Shown piece after piece: positions 51,226 through 58,462 of a stretch of 64,000 nt of DNA. The stretch comes from Clostridia bacterium (GTDB lineage Bacteria; Bacillota; Clostridia; Christensenellales; Aristaeellaceae). The stretch covers positions 121,557 to 185,556 of the forward strand of contig JAUMVG010000001.1 in NCBI GenBank assembly GCA_030530315.1. Direction: 5' to 3'. Position 1 is the stretch's first letter; each line of letters begins with the position of its first letter. The translations under genes and the position numbers were made by a program. The notes under the pieces were generated by a model that was not told where the DNA came from, searched no databases, and saw only the letters and a program-made list of their open reading frames with translations.

Positions 51226-52215
51226 TCAGTTCAGCGTGGTCATGGTTGCGCCGCAGCGGGGGCAGAGGGTGCTGTCTCCGGCGCAGGTGGTGCCACAGTT
51301 GGAACACTGGCGCATCCGGGCGGGCCGCACCGGGTTGACCGGGCCGCAGCTGTAGCAGCCGCCGGTGGCCGCGGTGGCGGTGCCGTCCGTGGAGGCGTCC
51401 GACACCTGCTCGAAGGCGCAGGAGGACTGGGGGAAGAGCGGCAGCGAGAAAAATTCGTCGCAAATCTGCTCGGCGAATTCCTCGCAGGGCGGGACCTGGC
51501 AGAAGCCGTAGGTGGGGATCAGGATGTCCACCTCGGCCAGCACCTTCAGCACGACGGTGACGCACACGGTGATGTCGAAGGCGCAGTTGCCGATGTAAGA
51601 GCCGGAGACGCAAATCGCGCTCACGAGGCTTTCCAGGGTGAAGGGGATGATGGAGTCGTCGGGGATGCAGAGCAGGATGTCCTTGTCCACCTTGACCACG
51701 GTCTGGCCCATCCACTCCTGGCAGCGCTGGTCCAAGAACAGTACGTCCAGCGGCACGTCCACAGTGCAGCGCACCCGGGCAAACTGGGGACGGTCGCTCA
51801 TGCGCTCGATGGACAAGTTGGAGATGCGGCCCGCCGTGGTGGAAGACCGGCAGCTCTCAAACGTCCAGGCGCCATAGGGGCGGGGAAGCGGGCCGGGGGC
51901 GTTTTCGGCGTTCTCCACGGCCTCCTGGTGGGTGATGCCGATGCCGCTGGGCGGGCAGTCGCAATTGCAGCGGTTGCCCTCGCAGTCGCAGGAGCAGGGG
52001 CGGTTGCCGGTGCCCAGGCAGTCGGAGCCGGGGAGAACGGGCACGATGTTTTCGATGACGACGCGCTCGTCGTCCAACTGCTCCTGCTGCATGCAGCTGT
52101 CGTAGATGTTCTTCACCTGCACGCACACGCGCTGGTTCAGGCCGGAGAGGATGTTCCCGTTGACCATGCCGGGACAGGCCTGGGAGTTCGCGTTTTTGTA
52201 GCTGTAGAATGACAT
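51226..52215 (-). CDS. Cysteine-rich, zinc-ribbon-tailed protein, probably of the spore surface
   Basis: A 329-residue protein with no signal peptide and an unusual number of Cys. A motif with eight Cys in about 25 residues, CSCDCEGNRCNCDCPPS, lies near 78-95; further pairs (CQVPPCEEF, CAFDITVC) follow. The last 40 residues hold a zinc ribbon: CYSCGP, CSNCGTTC and CPRCG. The middle (VRCTVDVPLDVLFLDQ, FDITVCVTVVLKVLAEVDI) looks like beta strands, as in SPOCS-type or coat proteins. Cysteine-rich composition fits a disulfide-cross-linked coat layer; the role is inferred. ATG 52215 is preferred because GGAGG lies 7 bases upstream. No SigK consensus was convincing. Confidence 0.6.
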   Translation of the reverse strand: MSFYSYKNANSQACPGMVNGNILSGLNQRVCVQVKNIYDSCMQQEQLDDERVVIENIVPVLPGSDCLGTGNRPCSCDCEGNRCNCDCPPSGIGITHQEAVENAENAPGPLPRPYGAWTFESCRSSTTAGRISNLSIERMSDRPQFARVRCTVDVPLDVLFLDQRCQEWMGQTVVKVDKDILLCIPDDSIIPFTLESLVSAICVSGSYIGNCAFDITVCVTVVLKVLAEVDILIPTYGFCQVPPCEEFAEQICDEFFSLPLFPQSSCAFEQVSDASTDGTATAATGGCYSCGPVNPVRPARMRQCSNCGTTCAGDSTLCPRCGATMTTLN

Positions 52216-52394
52216 GTTCATTCCTCCTCGTCGATCGGGATGCGGGCCCGTCGGGTCCACAGTGCATCCTATGCCGGGGGAGAAAAAGCGTGCGCCGGGA
52301 AAGAACTGAAGGACTTGATATACACCATAAGTGCATATATTACGAAATTATGTTTAATTTCACTTGAATTATGATGATAATATGCAATAAAGAC

Positions 52395-52423
52395 TTGATT
52401 TTGAAATAATATTGTAATATAAT
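52395..52423 (+). promoter_or_regulatory. Sigma-A promoter for the SH3 protein gene
   Basis: TTGATT (52395-52400), 17-base AT-rich spacer, perfect TATAAT (52418-52423), 33 bases before the ATG. Confidence 0.87.
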
Positions 52424-52455
52424 GGAGTCAATTCAAGTTCCTTTGGAGGCACCCC

Positions 52456-53622
52456 ATGAAGCTCACTCGAACGATTCGACGGATTCTGGCAACGATGTTA
52501 CTCTGCGCGCTAGCGATGAACGGCGCGTCGATAGCGGTGGCGGAGACCGCCACGGTATATGCCGCTGTGGACGGCGCGAAGGTCTATGATTCAAAGGGCG
52601 AGGTGGTCGGCACGCTGCCCGTGAACACGGCGGTGACGCTGACCGGCGTGAAGGGCAAGGTGTGCCGGGTCGAGAAGGACGGCAGATCGGCCTATATGCT
52701 CAAGTCCGAGCTGAGCAGGAGCACCGTCGCCCAGCCGGAGGCGCAGCAGGAGAACGACGATGGAAAGAGCGTCACCGCCTACGCCAGGCGGGACGGCGCG
52801 AAGGTCTACAATGCCGACGGCGCAACCCTGGCGACGCTGCCCCTGAACGCCGAGGTGACCGTCACGGCAGTGAAGGGCAAGGCCTGCCGGGTGACCGTGG
52901 ACGGGAAGACCGGCTACATGAAGAAGGGCGACCTCTCCGCCTCCAAGGTGGAACGGCAGGGCAGGAGCGTCGCGGCCTACGTGGCCAGGGAAGGCGCGAA
53001 GCTGTACGGTGAAAGCGGCGAGACGCTGACGACGCTGAGCGTGAACGCCGAGGTGGCCGTGACGGCGGTGAAGGGCAAGGCCTGCCGGGTGACCGTCGGC
53101 GGAAGGACCGGCTACATGAAGAAGTCGGACCTGTCCAAGGACCTGACGGACATCGTGGTGCCGGAGACGGAGAGCGTCTCCTACGGGGATTCCACCGTGA
53201 GGCCCGCCCGGGGCACGGCGACGGAGATGGATTGGTGGACCAGCGACATCCAGCAGATCTTCGCCCGGGGTGTCGTGGCCCAGATCACCGATGTGGAGAC
53301 GGGCATCTCCTGGCGGGAACAGCGCCGGGGCGGCACAAACCACGCCGACTGCCAGCCGCTGACGGCGGCGGACACCGCGGCCATGAAGAAGGCCTGCGGC
53401 AGCTGGTCCTGGAACCGCCGGGCGATCTTCGTGACCATCAACGGGGTGAACTATGCCGCGTCCATGAACTGCATGCCCCACGGCAGCGGCGCCATCGCGG
53501 ACAACAACTTCAACGGGCACCACTGCATCCACTTCACCAACAGCCGCACCCATGGCAGCAACAAGGTCTGTCCCCAGCACCAGGCGGCCATCAAGAAGGC
53601 CGCGGCGGCGACGCTGCGGTGA
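52456..53622 (+). CDS. Secreted protein with three bacterial SH3 repeats and a C-terminal domain of unknown type
   Basis: A 388-residue exported protein. The signal peptide (RRILATMLLCALAMNGASIA) ends near residue 30. Three SH3-like repeats of about 60 residues follow, each with the pattern A..DGAKVY, TLPVNTAVTLTGVKGKVCRV and GYMKKSDLS (about 31-90, 103-160, 168-225). The last 150 residues form another domain, with DWWTSDIQQIFARGVVAQIT, a Cys/His-rich part GGTNHADCQPLT, the invariant-looking MNCMPHGSGAIADNNFNGHH and HFTNSRTHGS, then CPQH. The His/Cys/Asn spacing suggests a hydrolase or transpeptidase-like site, but I recognise no family. It is probably cell-wall directed through the SH3 repeats. 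GGAGG precedes the ATG. Confidence 0.75.
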   Translation: MKLTRTIRRILATMLLCALAMNGASIAVAETATVYAAVDGAKVYDSKGEVVGTLPVNTAVTLTGVKGKVCRVEKDGRSAYMLKSELSRSTVAQPEAQQENDDGKSVTAYARRDGAKVYNADGATLATLPLNAEVTVTAVKGKACRVTVDGKTGYMKKGDLSASKVERQGRSVAAYVAREGAKLYGESGETLTTLSVNAEVAVTAVKGKACRVTVGGRTGYMKKSDLSKDLTDIVVPETESVSYGDSTVRPARGTATEMDWWTSDIQQIFARGVVAQITDVETGISWREQRRGGTNHADCQPLTAADTAAMKKACGSWSWNRRAIFVTINGVNYAASMNCMPHGSGAIADNNFNGHHCIHFTNSRTHGSNKVCPQHQAAIKKAAAATLR

Positions 53623-53659
53623 GAGTTTAGAGTTAAGAGTTTAGAGTTTAGAGTTAAGT
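53623..53659. repeat. AT-rich repeat (units AGAGTTT/AGAGTTA), left arm of an inverted pair
   Basis: Repeated AGAGTTTAGAGTTAAG-type units directly after the SH3 gene stop. The reverse-complement version (CTCTAAACTCTAAACTCT) lies at 53754-53778, so the 95-bp segment between them has AT-rich inverted flanks. Similar but diverged tracts occur after pcrA and around addA. Confidence 0.6.
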
Positions 53660-53785
53660 TGGCGTGGGGCGGGTTCAGACGCGAGGACGATCCTGTGGAA
53701 TTGCAGATGTTTCAAAGCAGGCGGACTGCCTCCATTCTTCGGCATCCTATATCTCAACTCTAAACTCTAAACTCTCCACTCTGCA

Positions 53786-53831
53786 CAGCAAGAGCCGCCT
53801 GCGCATTCGGCGCAGGCGGCTCTTGCTGTTT
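53786..53831. terminator. Strong bidirectional terminator
   Basis: A 19-bp perfect stem (53786-53804 / 53810-53828, arms starting CAGCAAGAGCC) with the loop ATTCG, then TTT. It ends the SH3 gene on the plus strand and the CD1247-like gene on the minus strand. Confidence 0.9.
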
Positions 53832-53834
53832 GGG

Positions 53835-54338
53835 TCATTCCCCGGCCAGCGGCCGCGCGATGGGGGCGTTGTCCGGGGTGAGGGGGACGGGATGGACCCG
53901 TTCGCCGCAGTGGGGGCAGAGGTACTCCGCGTCGTCGGCGTCCTTGAGGGAGGTGAAGAACATCCGCTTGCACTCGGGGCACAGGTTGCCCGCCAGGGAT
54001 TCGTCCTCGGACTTTGCGGCGGGGTGCAGCAGGTGGAGCCGGTCCTCGCCGCCGTCGAACACGTCGTCGAAGTCCTCGTCGTCATCCTCGTCCTCGTCGC
54101 CGAAGAAGTCATCCAGGTCGCCGTGCTCGCTCTCCAGCTGGGTCAGGTCCTCGTCGATGCTCTCCACGTAGTCGTTCAGGTCCTCCAGGAGCTCGTCCGC
54201 GGCCTCCACGCGGTCGCTGAGGTCGCCCAGCAGGTCCACGATGCCCGCCAGCAGCTTGCCGTTGGCGCCGTCCGCCTTGAAATCCATGCCCTCCATCAGG
54301 CCCTTGAGAAAGCCGACCTTCTTGCCGAGATTCTCCAT
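53835..54338 (-). CDS. CD1247 N-terminal domain protein with zinc ribbon
   Basis: A 167-residue Clostridia-specific protein. The N-terminus, MENLGKKVGFLKGLMEGMD, is the CD1247 N-terminal domain, followed by a Leu-rich helical part. The centre is highly acidic (DLDDFFGDEDEDDDEDF, about 90-106). The C-terminus has a zinc ribbon of two CxxC pairs: LCPECKRMFF (about 123) and LCPHCGERV (about 145). The family's function is not known. ATG 54338 is chosen because AGGAGG lies 8 bases upstream; longer in-frame starts reach into the efp 3' region. It lies directly downstream of efp on the same strand. Confidence 0.87.
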   Translation of the reverse strand: MENLGKKVGFLKGLMEGMDFKADGANGKLLAGIVDLLGDLSDRVEAADELLEDLNDYVESIDEDLTQLESEHGDLDDFFGDEDEDDDEDFDDVFDGGEDRLHLLHPAAKSEDESLAGNLCPECKRMFFTSLKDADDAEYLCPHCGERVHPVPLTPDNAPIARPLAGE

Positions 54339-54398
54339 GTCTGCACCTCCTGTTCGTCCGGGCACGGGCCCGGGAATGCTTTCAATAGGATACCACAA

Positions 54399-54423
54399 GG
54401 CCGATGGCGTTGCTCCATCGGCC
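54399..54423 (-). terminator. Hairpin after efp
   Basis: Perfect stem GGCCGATGG (54399-54407) / CCATCGGCC (54415-54423), 24 bases past the efp stop on the minus strand. Only a weak T-rich tail (TTGTGG) follows. Confidence 0.6.
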
Positions 54424-54447
54424 TGCAGTGGCAATTGCGCTTTTGAA

Positions 54448-55008
54448 TTATGCGCGGCCCAGGTATTCGCCGCCGTCGCGGGTGTCGATCTTCAGCACCT
54501 CGCCGTTCTCGATGAACAGCGGCACCTGCAGCACCAGGCCGGTCTCGAAGGTGGCGGGCTTGGTGGTGTTCGCGGCGGTATCGCCCTTGAAGCCGGGCTC
54601 GGTGTTGGTGACCTGCAGCTCCACGAAGTTCGGGGGCAGCACGCTGAAGGGCGCGCCCTTGAAGAAGCGGACGGTCACGTTGGTGTTCTCCTTCACGAAG
54701 GGCATGGCGTCCTCGACCTGCTCATGGGTCAGGGCCAGGTCGTCGAAGGTCTCCAGGTCCATGAAGTGATAGAAGTCGCCGTCGTTGTAGGTGTACTGCA
54801 TCTCCTTGGTCTCGATATAGGCCTTGGGGAACTTTTCGGTGGGGTTAAAGGTGCGCTCGATCACGGAGCCGGTGACGACGTTCTTGATCTTGGTGCGCAC
54901 AAAGGCCGCGCCTTTGCCGGGCTTGACATGCAGGAAGGACACGATGGTCCAAACGCCGTTGTCCATTTCAAAGGTGACGCCGTTTCTGAAATCGCTTGCG
55001 TTGATCAT
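54448..55008 (-). CDS. efp: Elongation factor P
   Basis: A 186-residue translation factor that relieves ribosome stalling at polyproline. The N-terminal domain has the loop [17 protein letters not shown] (about residues 27-43) with the modifiable Lys at the tip. Domains II and III are complete: [36 protein letters not shown], and the closing [17 protein letters not shown] and [21 protein letters not shown]. Length is standard. The modification enzyme is not in the window. GGAGG is 10 bases before the ATG. It sits 42 bases behind the aminopeptidase P-like gene, an arrangement conserved in many Firmicutes. Confidence 0.97.
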   Translation of the reverse strand: MINASDFRNGVTFEMDNGVWTIVSFLHVKPGKGAAFVRTKIKNVVTGSVIERTFNPTEKFPKAYIETKEMQYTYNDGDFYHFMDLETFDDLALTHEQVEDAMPFVKENTNVTVRFFKGAPFSVLPPNFVELQVTNTEPGFKGDTAANTTKPATFETGLVLQVPLFIENGEVLKIDTRDGGEYLGRA

Positions 55009-55050
55009 GGGGAATGTGCCTCCTCAATTAAGTAGTTCTTTGTTGCGCGG

Positions 55051-56106
55051 CTACAGCTCGATCAGATGCTTTGGCGCGGCGATGGTGTTGATCACGCCGT
55101 CCGCAGTCATAATCACCGTATCTTCGATCCGGCATCCGCCCAAACCGGGGATATATACGCCGGGCTCCACCGTGACCACATGGCCGCACTTCAAAACGGC
55201 CGTGTTGCCGGAGCTCACCCGGGGCTGCTCATGGATGAATAGGCCGACGCCGTGGCCCAGGCTGTGCCCGAAGGCGCCGGGATAGCGGGCGTCGATGTAA
55301 TCGCGGGCGACCTTGTCGATCTCGCCGCAGGTCTTGCCCACGGCCAGAGCGTCCAGGCCCATCTGCTGGGCGGTCTGCACCGTCTCGTAGATGGCGCGCA
55401 GTTCGGGGCCGATCTTGCCGAAGCCCACCGTGCGGGTCATGTCCGAGCGATAGCCGTCCACCGTGGCGCCGAAGTCCAGCGTCAGAAGCTCGCCGTTTTC
55501 GATGACGTGGTCGGAGGGAGTGGCGTGGGGAAGCGCGCCGTTCAGGCCCGCCGCCGCGATGGTGTCAAAGGCGACGCCCTCGCTGCCCAGCTCCAGCATC
55601 TCAAACTCCAGCATCCGCTGGACCTGCTTCTCCGTCATGCCCGCGTGGATGCGGGGCAGCAGGTTGACGAAGGCGTCGCTGGCGATGGCCGCCGCCCGCC
55701 GGATGGAGGCGAGTTCCGCTTCGTCCTTGATCTCCCGCAGCGATTCCGGCAGGCCGGCGAGGGGAATCAGTTCCGCCTCGGGCGCCGCTTCCGCCAGGGC
55801 GCGGTAGTCGTCATAGGTGAGGTAGTCGGTCTCCACGGCCACGGTCCTGGCGTTGTGGCCGCGGATCAGGCTCGCCAGCAGGGTCGGATAGCTGCGGCCG
55901 CTCTTGACCTCCACCAGCGACCAGTCCGGGGACTGGCGGCGCATCTGCTCGTAGTAGCGGAAGTCGGTCAGCAGCGCGTGGGCGTCCTTCGTGATGAACA
56001 GGCAGCCCTCGCCGGTATAGCCGGCCAGCCAGCGCAGGTTTTCCGGCCGATGGATGATGGCCGCGTCCGCCTGCAGGGCGTTCAAAAACGCCTCAAGATG
56101 GTTCAA
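55051..56106 (-). CDS. M24 metallopeptidase, Xaa-Pro aminopeptidase-like
   Basis: A 351-residue cytosolic aminopeptidase of the M24B group that removes an N-terminal residue preceding proline. An N-terminal creatinase-like domain precedes the pita-bread fold, whose five metal ligands are visible: ELLTLDFGATVDGYRSDMTR (both Asp), FGHSLGHGVGLFIHE (His), VTVEPGVYIPG (Glu) and CRIEDTVIM (Glu). TTG 56106 is chosen because GGAAGGTG lies 6 bases upstream; GTG 56115 would overlap that site. It precedes efp by 42 bases, and both relate to proline: one cleaves Xaa-Pro, the other assists proline translation. Confidence 0.93.
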   Translation of the reverse strand: MNHLEAFLNALQADAAIIHRPENLRWLAGYTGEGCLFITKDAHALLTDFRYYEQMRRQSPDWSLVEVKSGRSYPTLLASLIRGHNARTVAVETDYLTYDDYRALAEAAPEAELIPLAGLPESLREIKDEAELASIRRAAAIASDAFVNLLPRIHAGMTEKQVQRMLEFEMLELGSEGVAFDTIAAAGLNGALPHATPSDHVIENGELLTLDFGATVDGYRSDMTRTVGFGKIGPELRAIYETVQTAQQMGLDALAVGKTCGEIDKVARDYIDARYPGAFGHSLGHGVGLFIHEQPRVSSGNTAVLKCGHVVTVEPGVYIPGLGGCRIEDTVIMTADGVINTIAAPKHLIEL

Positions 56107-56180
56107 GTCGTTCACCTTCCAAGTGTTTGCTGTCCTCCGCGCGGGTATGCGCGGGGACGAAAAGACTCATTCTCTCCCCA

Positions 56181-56209
56181 TTATAGCACATCCTGAGGCG
56201 AATTGCCAT
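56181..56209 (-). promoter_or_regulatory. Promoter for the aminopeptidase-efp operon
   Basis: On the minus strand TGGCAA (56204-56209), 17-base spacer, perfect TATAAT (56181-56186) with an extended TGC element. The -10 is strong, the -35 weak. Confidence 0.72.
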
Positions 56210-56293
56210 AGGAAAATGTTATTTTATCGGAAGAAACGACCGGTTCGGCGCGATCCGATGGGCGCGATCCGCTGTCCGGCGCGAGGGGATGGC

Positions 56294-56779
56294 CTACCAC
56301 AGCGGCCTGCGGTATTCCTCCTCCAGCGCGGCCCACCTCTCCAGGAAGGCGTCGCCCTCCGGGTCCCGGGCGATGAGGCGCAGGGCGTCCCGGACGGCGC
56401 GGACGAAGTTCGGGTCCAGGCCGCCGATGCCGCTGCGCACCAGCGGACACATGGCCCGAGCCCGGGCATCCATACGCACCGTCCACCGCCCGCTCTTGCC
56501 CCGGACCGGCGTCAGCGGGAATATGCGGCAGGCCAGGGGCCGGAGGTCCCGGTCGCAGGGGCCCTCGCAGGTCAGCATCGGAGCAAAGGGGGCGGGGTCG
56601 ACGCGGCCCCAGCCGCAGCCGGTGAACAGCGCCTCCTCCCCGGGGAAAAGGTACACGCCGCCCTGGCCGTCCTCGTCCGGCTGGCAGCAGGCCGCGCCGC
56701 ACAGCAGGCCGCAGTCGATGAGCATGGGGGTCAGATCGCCCAGCAGGGCCCGGGCGTTCAGCAGGGTTTCCTGGTTCAT
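56294..56779 (-). CDS. Cysteine cluster (YkgJ/DUF-like) protein
   Basis: A 161-residue protein with a pattern of about eight Cys, several paired: IDCGLLCGAACCQPDEDG (about 21-38), FTGCGWG (about 52), MLTCEGPCDRDLRPLACRIFPL (as MLTCEGPCD and RPLACRIFPL, about 68-89) and MCPLV. The final motif, RP.ACR..PL, is the mark of the zinc/iron-chelating YkgJ-type family. The exact function is unknown. GAGGAG lies 6 bases before ATG 56779. The gene is single, transcribed from the promoter at 56808-56837. Confidence 0.72.
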   Translation of the reverse strand: MNQETLLNARALLGDLTPMLIDCGLLCGAACCQPDEDGQGGVYLFPGEEALFTGCGWGRVDPAPFAPMLTCEGPCDRDLRPLACRIFPLTPVRGKSGRWTVRMDARARAMCPLVRSGIGGLDPNFVRAVRDALRLIARDPEGDAFLERWAALEEEYRRPLW

Positions 56780-56807
56780 AAGCGCTCCTCAAGGTTGGGA
56801 TGGATAG

Positions 56808-56837
56808 ATGATACCATGCCCGCCGAAGGGCTGTCAA
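56808..56837 (-). promoter_or_regulatory. Promoter for the cysteine cluster gene
   Basis: On the minus strand perfect TTGACA (56832-56837), 18-base spacer, TATCAT (56808-56813) with an extended TGG. The stretch from here to the cobalamin promoter at 56976 shows no gene or clear structure. Confidence 0.78.
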
Positions 56838-56975
56838 CCTCGGAGCGGGTTGCGCTCAGCCTGCCATGAGCAAATAGCGGGCGGTATCGGAGAGGCGAGC
56901 CCCTCTGATGTAAACCGGCTCCGGCGACAGCCGCGTGTTCGGGACGGAATTATCTTATTGTTAAAGGGCGCGATA

Positions 56976-57004
56976 TTGCATTTGGAGGATGGGTGTGATA
57001 CAAT
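56976..57004 (+). promoter_or_regulatory. Promoter of the cobalamin-riboswitch transcript
   Basis: TTGCAT (56976-56981), 17-base spacer, TACAAT (56999-57004). It lies 35-40 bases before the riboswitch. Confidence 0.8.
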
Positions 57005-57040
57005 ACATTCGTCTGCGAAAAGCGGATAATGACAACTGCA

Positions 57041-57314
57041 CAGGACATGAGGTGCGTCCGGCGCGTGCGCCGGGCGGTAATAGGGAAACAGGTGAAAATC
57101 CTGTACGAACTCGTCACTGTAACGGGTGAGGGCAACGCAACACGTGTCACTGGTGTCAAACCGGGAAGGCCGCGGCGTCCGATGACCCCCGAGTCAGGAA
57201 ACCTGCCTTATGTCGGTACGGGGACAGCCGTCCCGGATCACGAGCAACTGATCGTACCGCGCGTGGGTTCTTTGCCCACGATCGTTCTCTTGCCCGTGGG
57301 CAGGAGCTTTTTAT
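57041..57314 (+). promoter_or_regulatory. Cobalamin (adenosylcobalamin-type) riboswitch with intrinsic terminator
   Basis: Conserved blocks in order: GGTAATAGGGAA (57076-57087), stem CAGGTGAAAATCCTG (57089-57103), CACTG twice (57115-57119 and 57148-57152), GGGAAGGC (57163-57170) and the B12 box, GAGTCAGGAA-ACCTGCC (57191-57207). A terminator stem TGCCCAC (57273-57279) / GTGGGCA (57296-57302) with T5 at 57308-57312 follows, next to an alternative pairing with GTGGG upstream. Cobalamin binding should favour the terminator and lower expression of the downstream secreted CbiK-like gene. Confidence 0.93.
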
Positions 57315-57382
57315 TTGCTCCCGCATGCCGCCGGCTTCCGCGTCGGGTGCGAACAAACCCACGAGTGAGAGGAGCGTTCACA

Positions 57383-58315
57383 ATGAAGAAACTGTTGGCT
57401 ATCCTGGTTGCCCTGGTGCTGGCGCTGAGCTGCTTTGCCGCCTTCGCCGAGGAAGAGGACGAGGAAAACTACGAGACCGGCGACGCCACCCTGGACAACG
57501 TGCTGAACCAGGATGACATCGGCGAGAAGGAACTGCTGGTCGTGTCCTTCGGCACCAGCTTCAACGACAGCCGCAGGCTGACCATCGGCGGCATCGAGTC
57601 CGCCATCGCCGAGGCGATTCCCGACTACAGCGTGCGCCGCGGCTTCACCGCCCAGATCATCATCGACCACGTGGAGCGCCGCGACGGCATCCACATCGAC
57701 AACATGACCGAGGCTCTGGACCGCGCCGTGGCCAATGGCGTGAAGACCCTGGTCGTGCAGCCCACCCACCTGATGCATGGCTTCGAGTACGACGACGTGG
57801 TGGCCGAGCTGGCCGAGCGCGCCGAGGAATTCGAGACCATCGTCGTCGCTGACCCGCTGCTGACCTCCGACGAGGACTTCGACCGCGTGGCCGACATCAT
57901 GATCGACCTCATGAAGGACTATGACGACGGCAACACCGCCATCGTGTACATGGGCCATGGCACCGAGCATGAGTACAACAAGATCTACGCCCAGATGCAG
58001 GAAGTCCTGACCTCCAAGGGCGCCGAGAACTACTATGTGGGCACCGTCGAGGCCGCGCCGTCCGTGGACGACGTCCTCGAGGCCATCAAGGACAAGGGCT
58101 ACACCCGCGTCGTGCTGCGCGACATGATGGTCGTCTGCGGCGACCACGCCAACAACGACATGGCGGGCGACGAGGAGGATTCCTGGAAGAGCATCTTCAC
58201 CGCTGCCGGCTATGAGGTCGAGTGCGTGCTGGAGGGCCTGGGCCAGGTTCCCGAGATCCAGCAGATCTACGTTGAGCACGCCCAGGCGGCCGTGGCTCAG
58301 GTGGAAGCCGAATAA
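57383..58315 (+). CDS. Secreted sirohydrochlorin cobaltochelatase-like protein (CbiK family)
   Basis: A 310-residue chelatase-fold protein of the anaerobic CbiK family, which inserts Co2+ (or Fe2+) into a tetrapyrrole. CbiK is normally cytosolic, but this one has a clear signal peptide: MKKLLAILVALVLALSCF with AFA cleavage near 24, then an acidic linker. The chelatase core shows LLVVSFGTSFNDSRR (about 52), the His/Glu-containing VVQPTHLMHGFEYDDV (about 128) and AIVYMGHGTEHEYNKIY (about 190) with the two expected metal-site His, and VVCGDHANNDMAGDEEDSW (about 253). ATG 57383 has a GAGAGGAG site upstream. It lies immediately behind the cobalamin riboswitch, so expression is repressed by cobalamin. 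No other cobalamin biosynthesis gene adjoins it. Confidence 0.9.
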   Translation: MKKLLAILVALVLALSCFAAFAEEEDEENYETGDATLDNVLNQDDIGEKELLVVSFGTSFNDSRRLTIGGIESAIAEAIPDYSVRRGFTAQIIIDHVERRDGIHIDNMTEALDRAVANGVKTLVVQPTHLMHGFEYDDVVAELAERAEEFETIVVADPLLTSDEDFDRVADIMIDLMKDYDDGNTAIVYMGHGTEHEYNKIYAQMQEVLTSKGAENYYVGTVEAAPSVDDVLEAIKDKGYTRVVLRDMMVVCGDHANNDMAGDEEDSWKSIFTAAGYEVECVLEGLGQVPEIQQIYVEHAQAAVAQVEAE

Positions 58316-58331
58316 TCGAATCGATGCACTG

Positions 58332-58408
58332 CCGGGACGGCTCGCGGGCCGTCCCGGTTCGGCTTTTCGACGCGCGGACAGCGGATGCCGGCGCGCCGAA
58401 AAGCCGAA
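58332..58408 (+). terminator. Two overlapping strong hairpins after the CbiK-like gene
   Basis: Stem CCGGGACGGC / GCCGTCCCGG (58332-58341 / about 58348-58357), then TTCGGCTTTTCG (58358-58369) pairing with CGAAAAGCCGAA (58397-58408). The TTTT between them fits termination of the first stem. Read-through to the next gene may be partial. Confidence 0.7.
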
Positions 58409-58462
58409 GCCGCGTTACAGTGTGGCCGGCAATAGAACGCTCTTGAATTGAGGAGATGCCTT

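Noticed and set aside
52320-52345. Sigma-E/K promoter (CATATATTA) for the SH3 or coat-like gene
   Set aside because: No suitable -35 at the right distance, and the strong sigma-A promoter at 52395-52423 explains expression of the SH3 gene.
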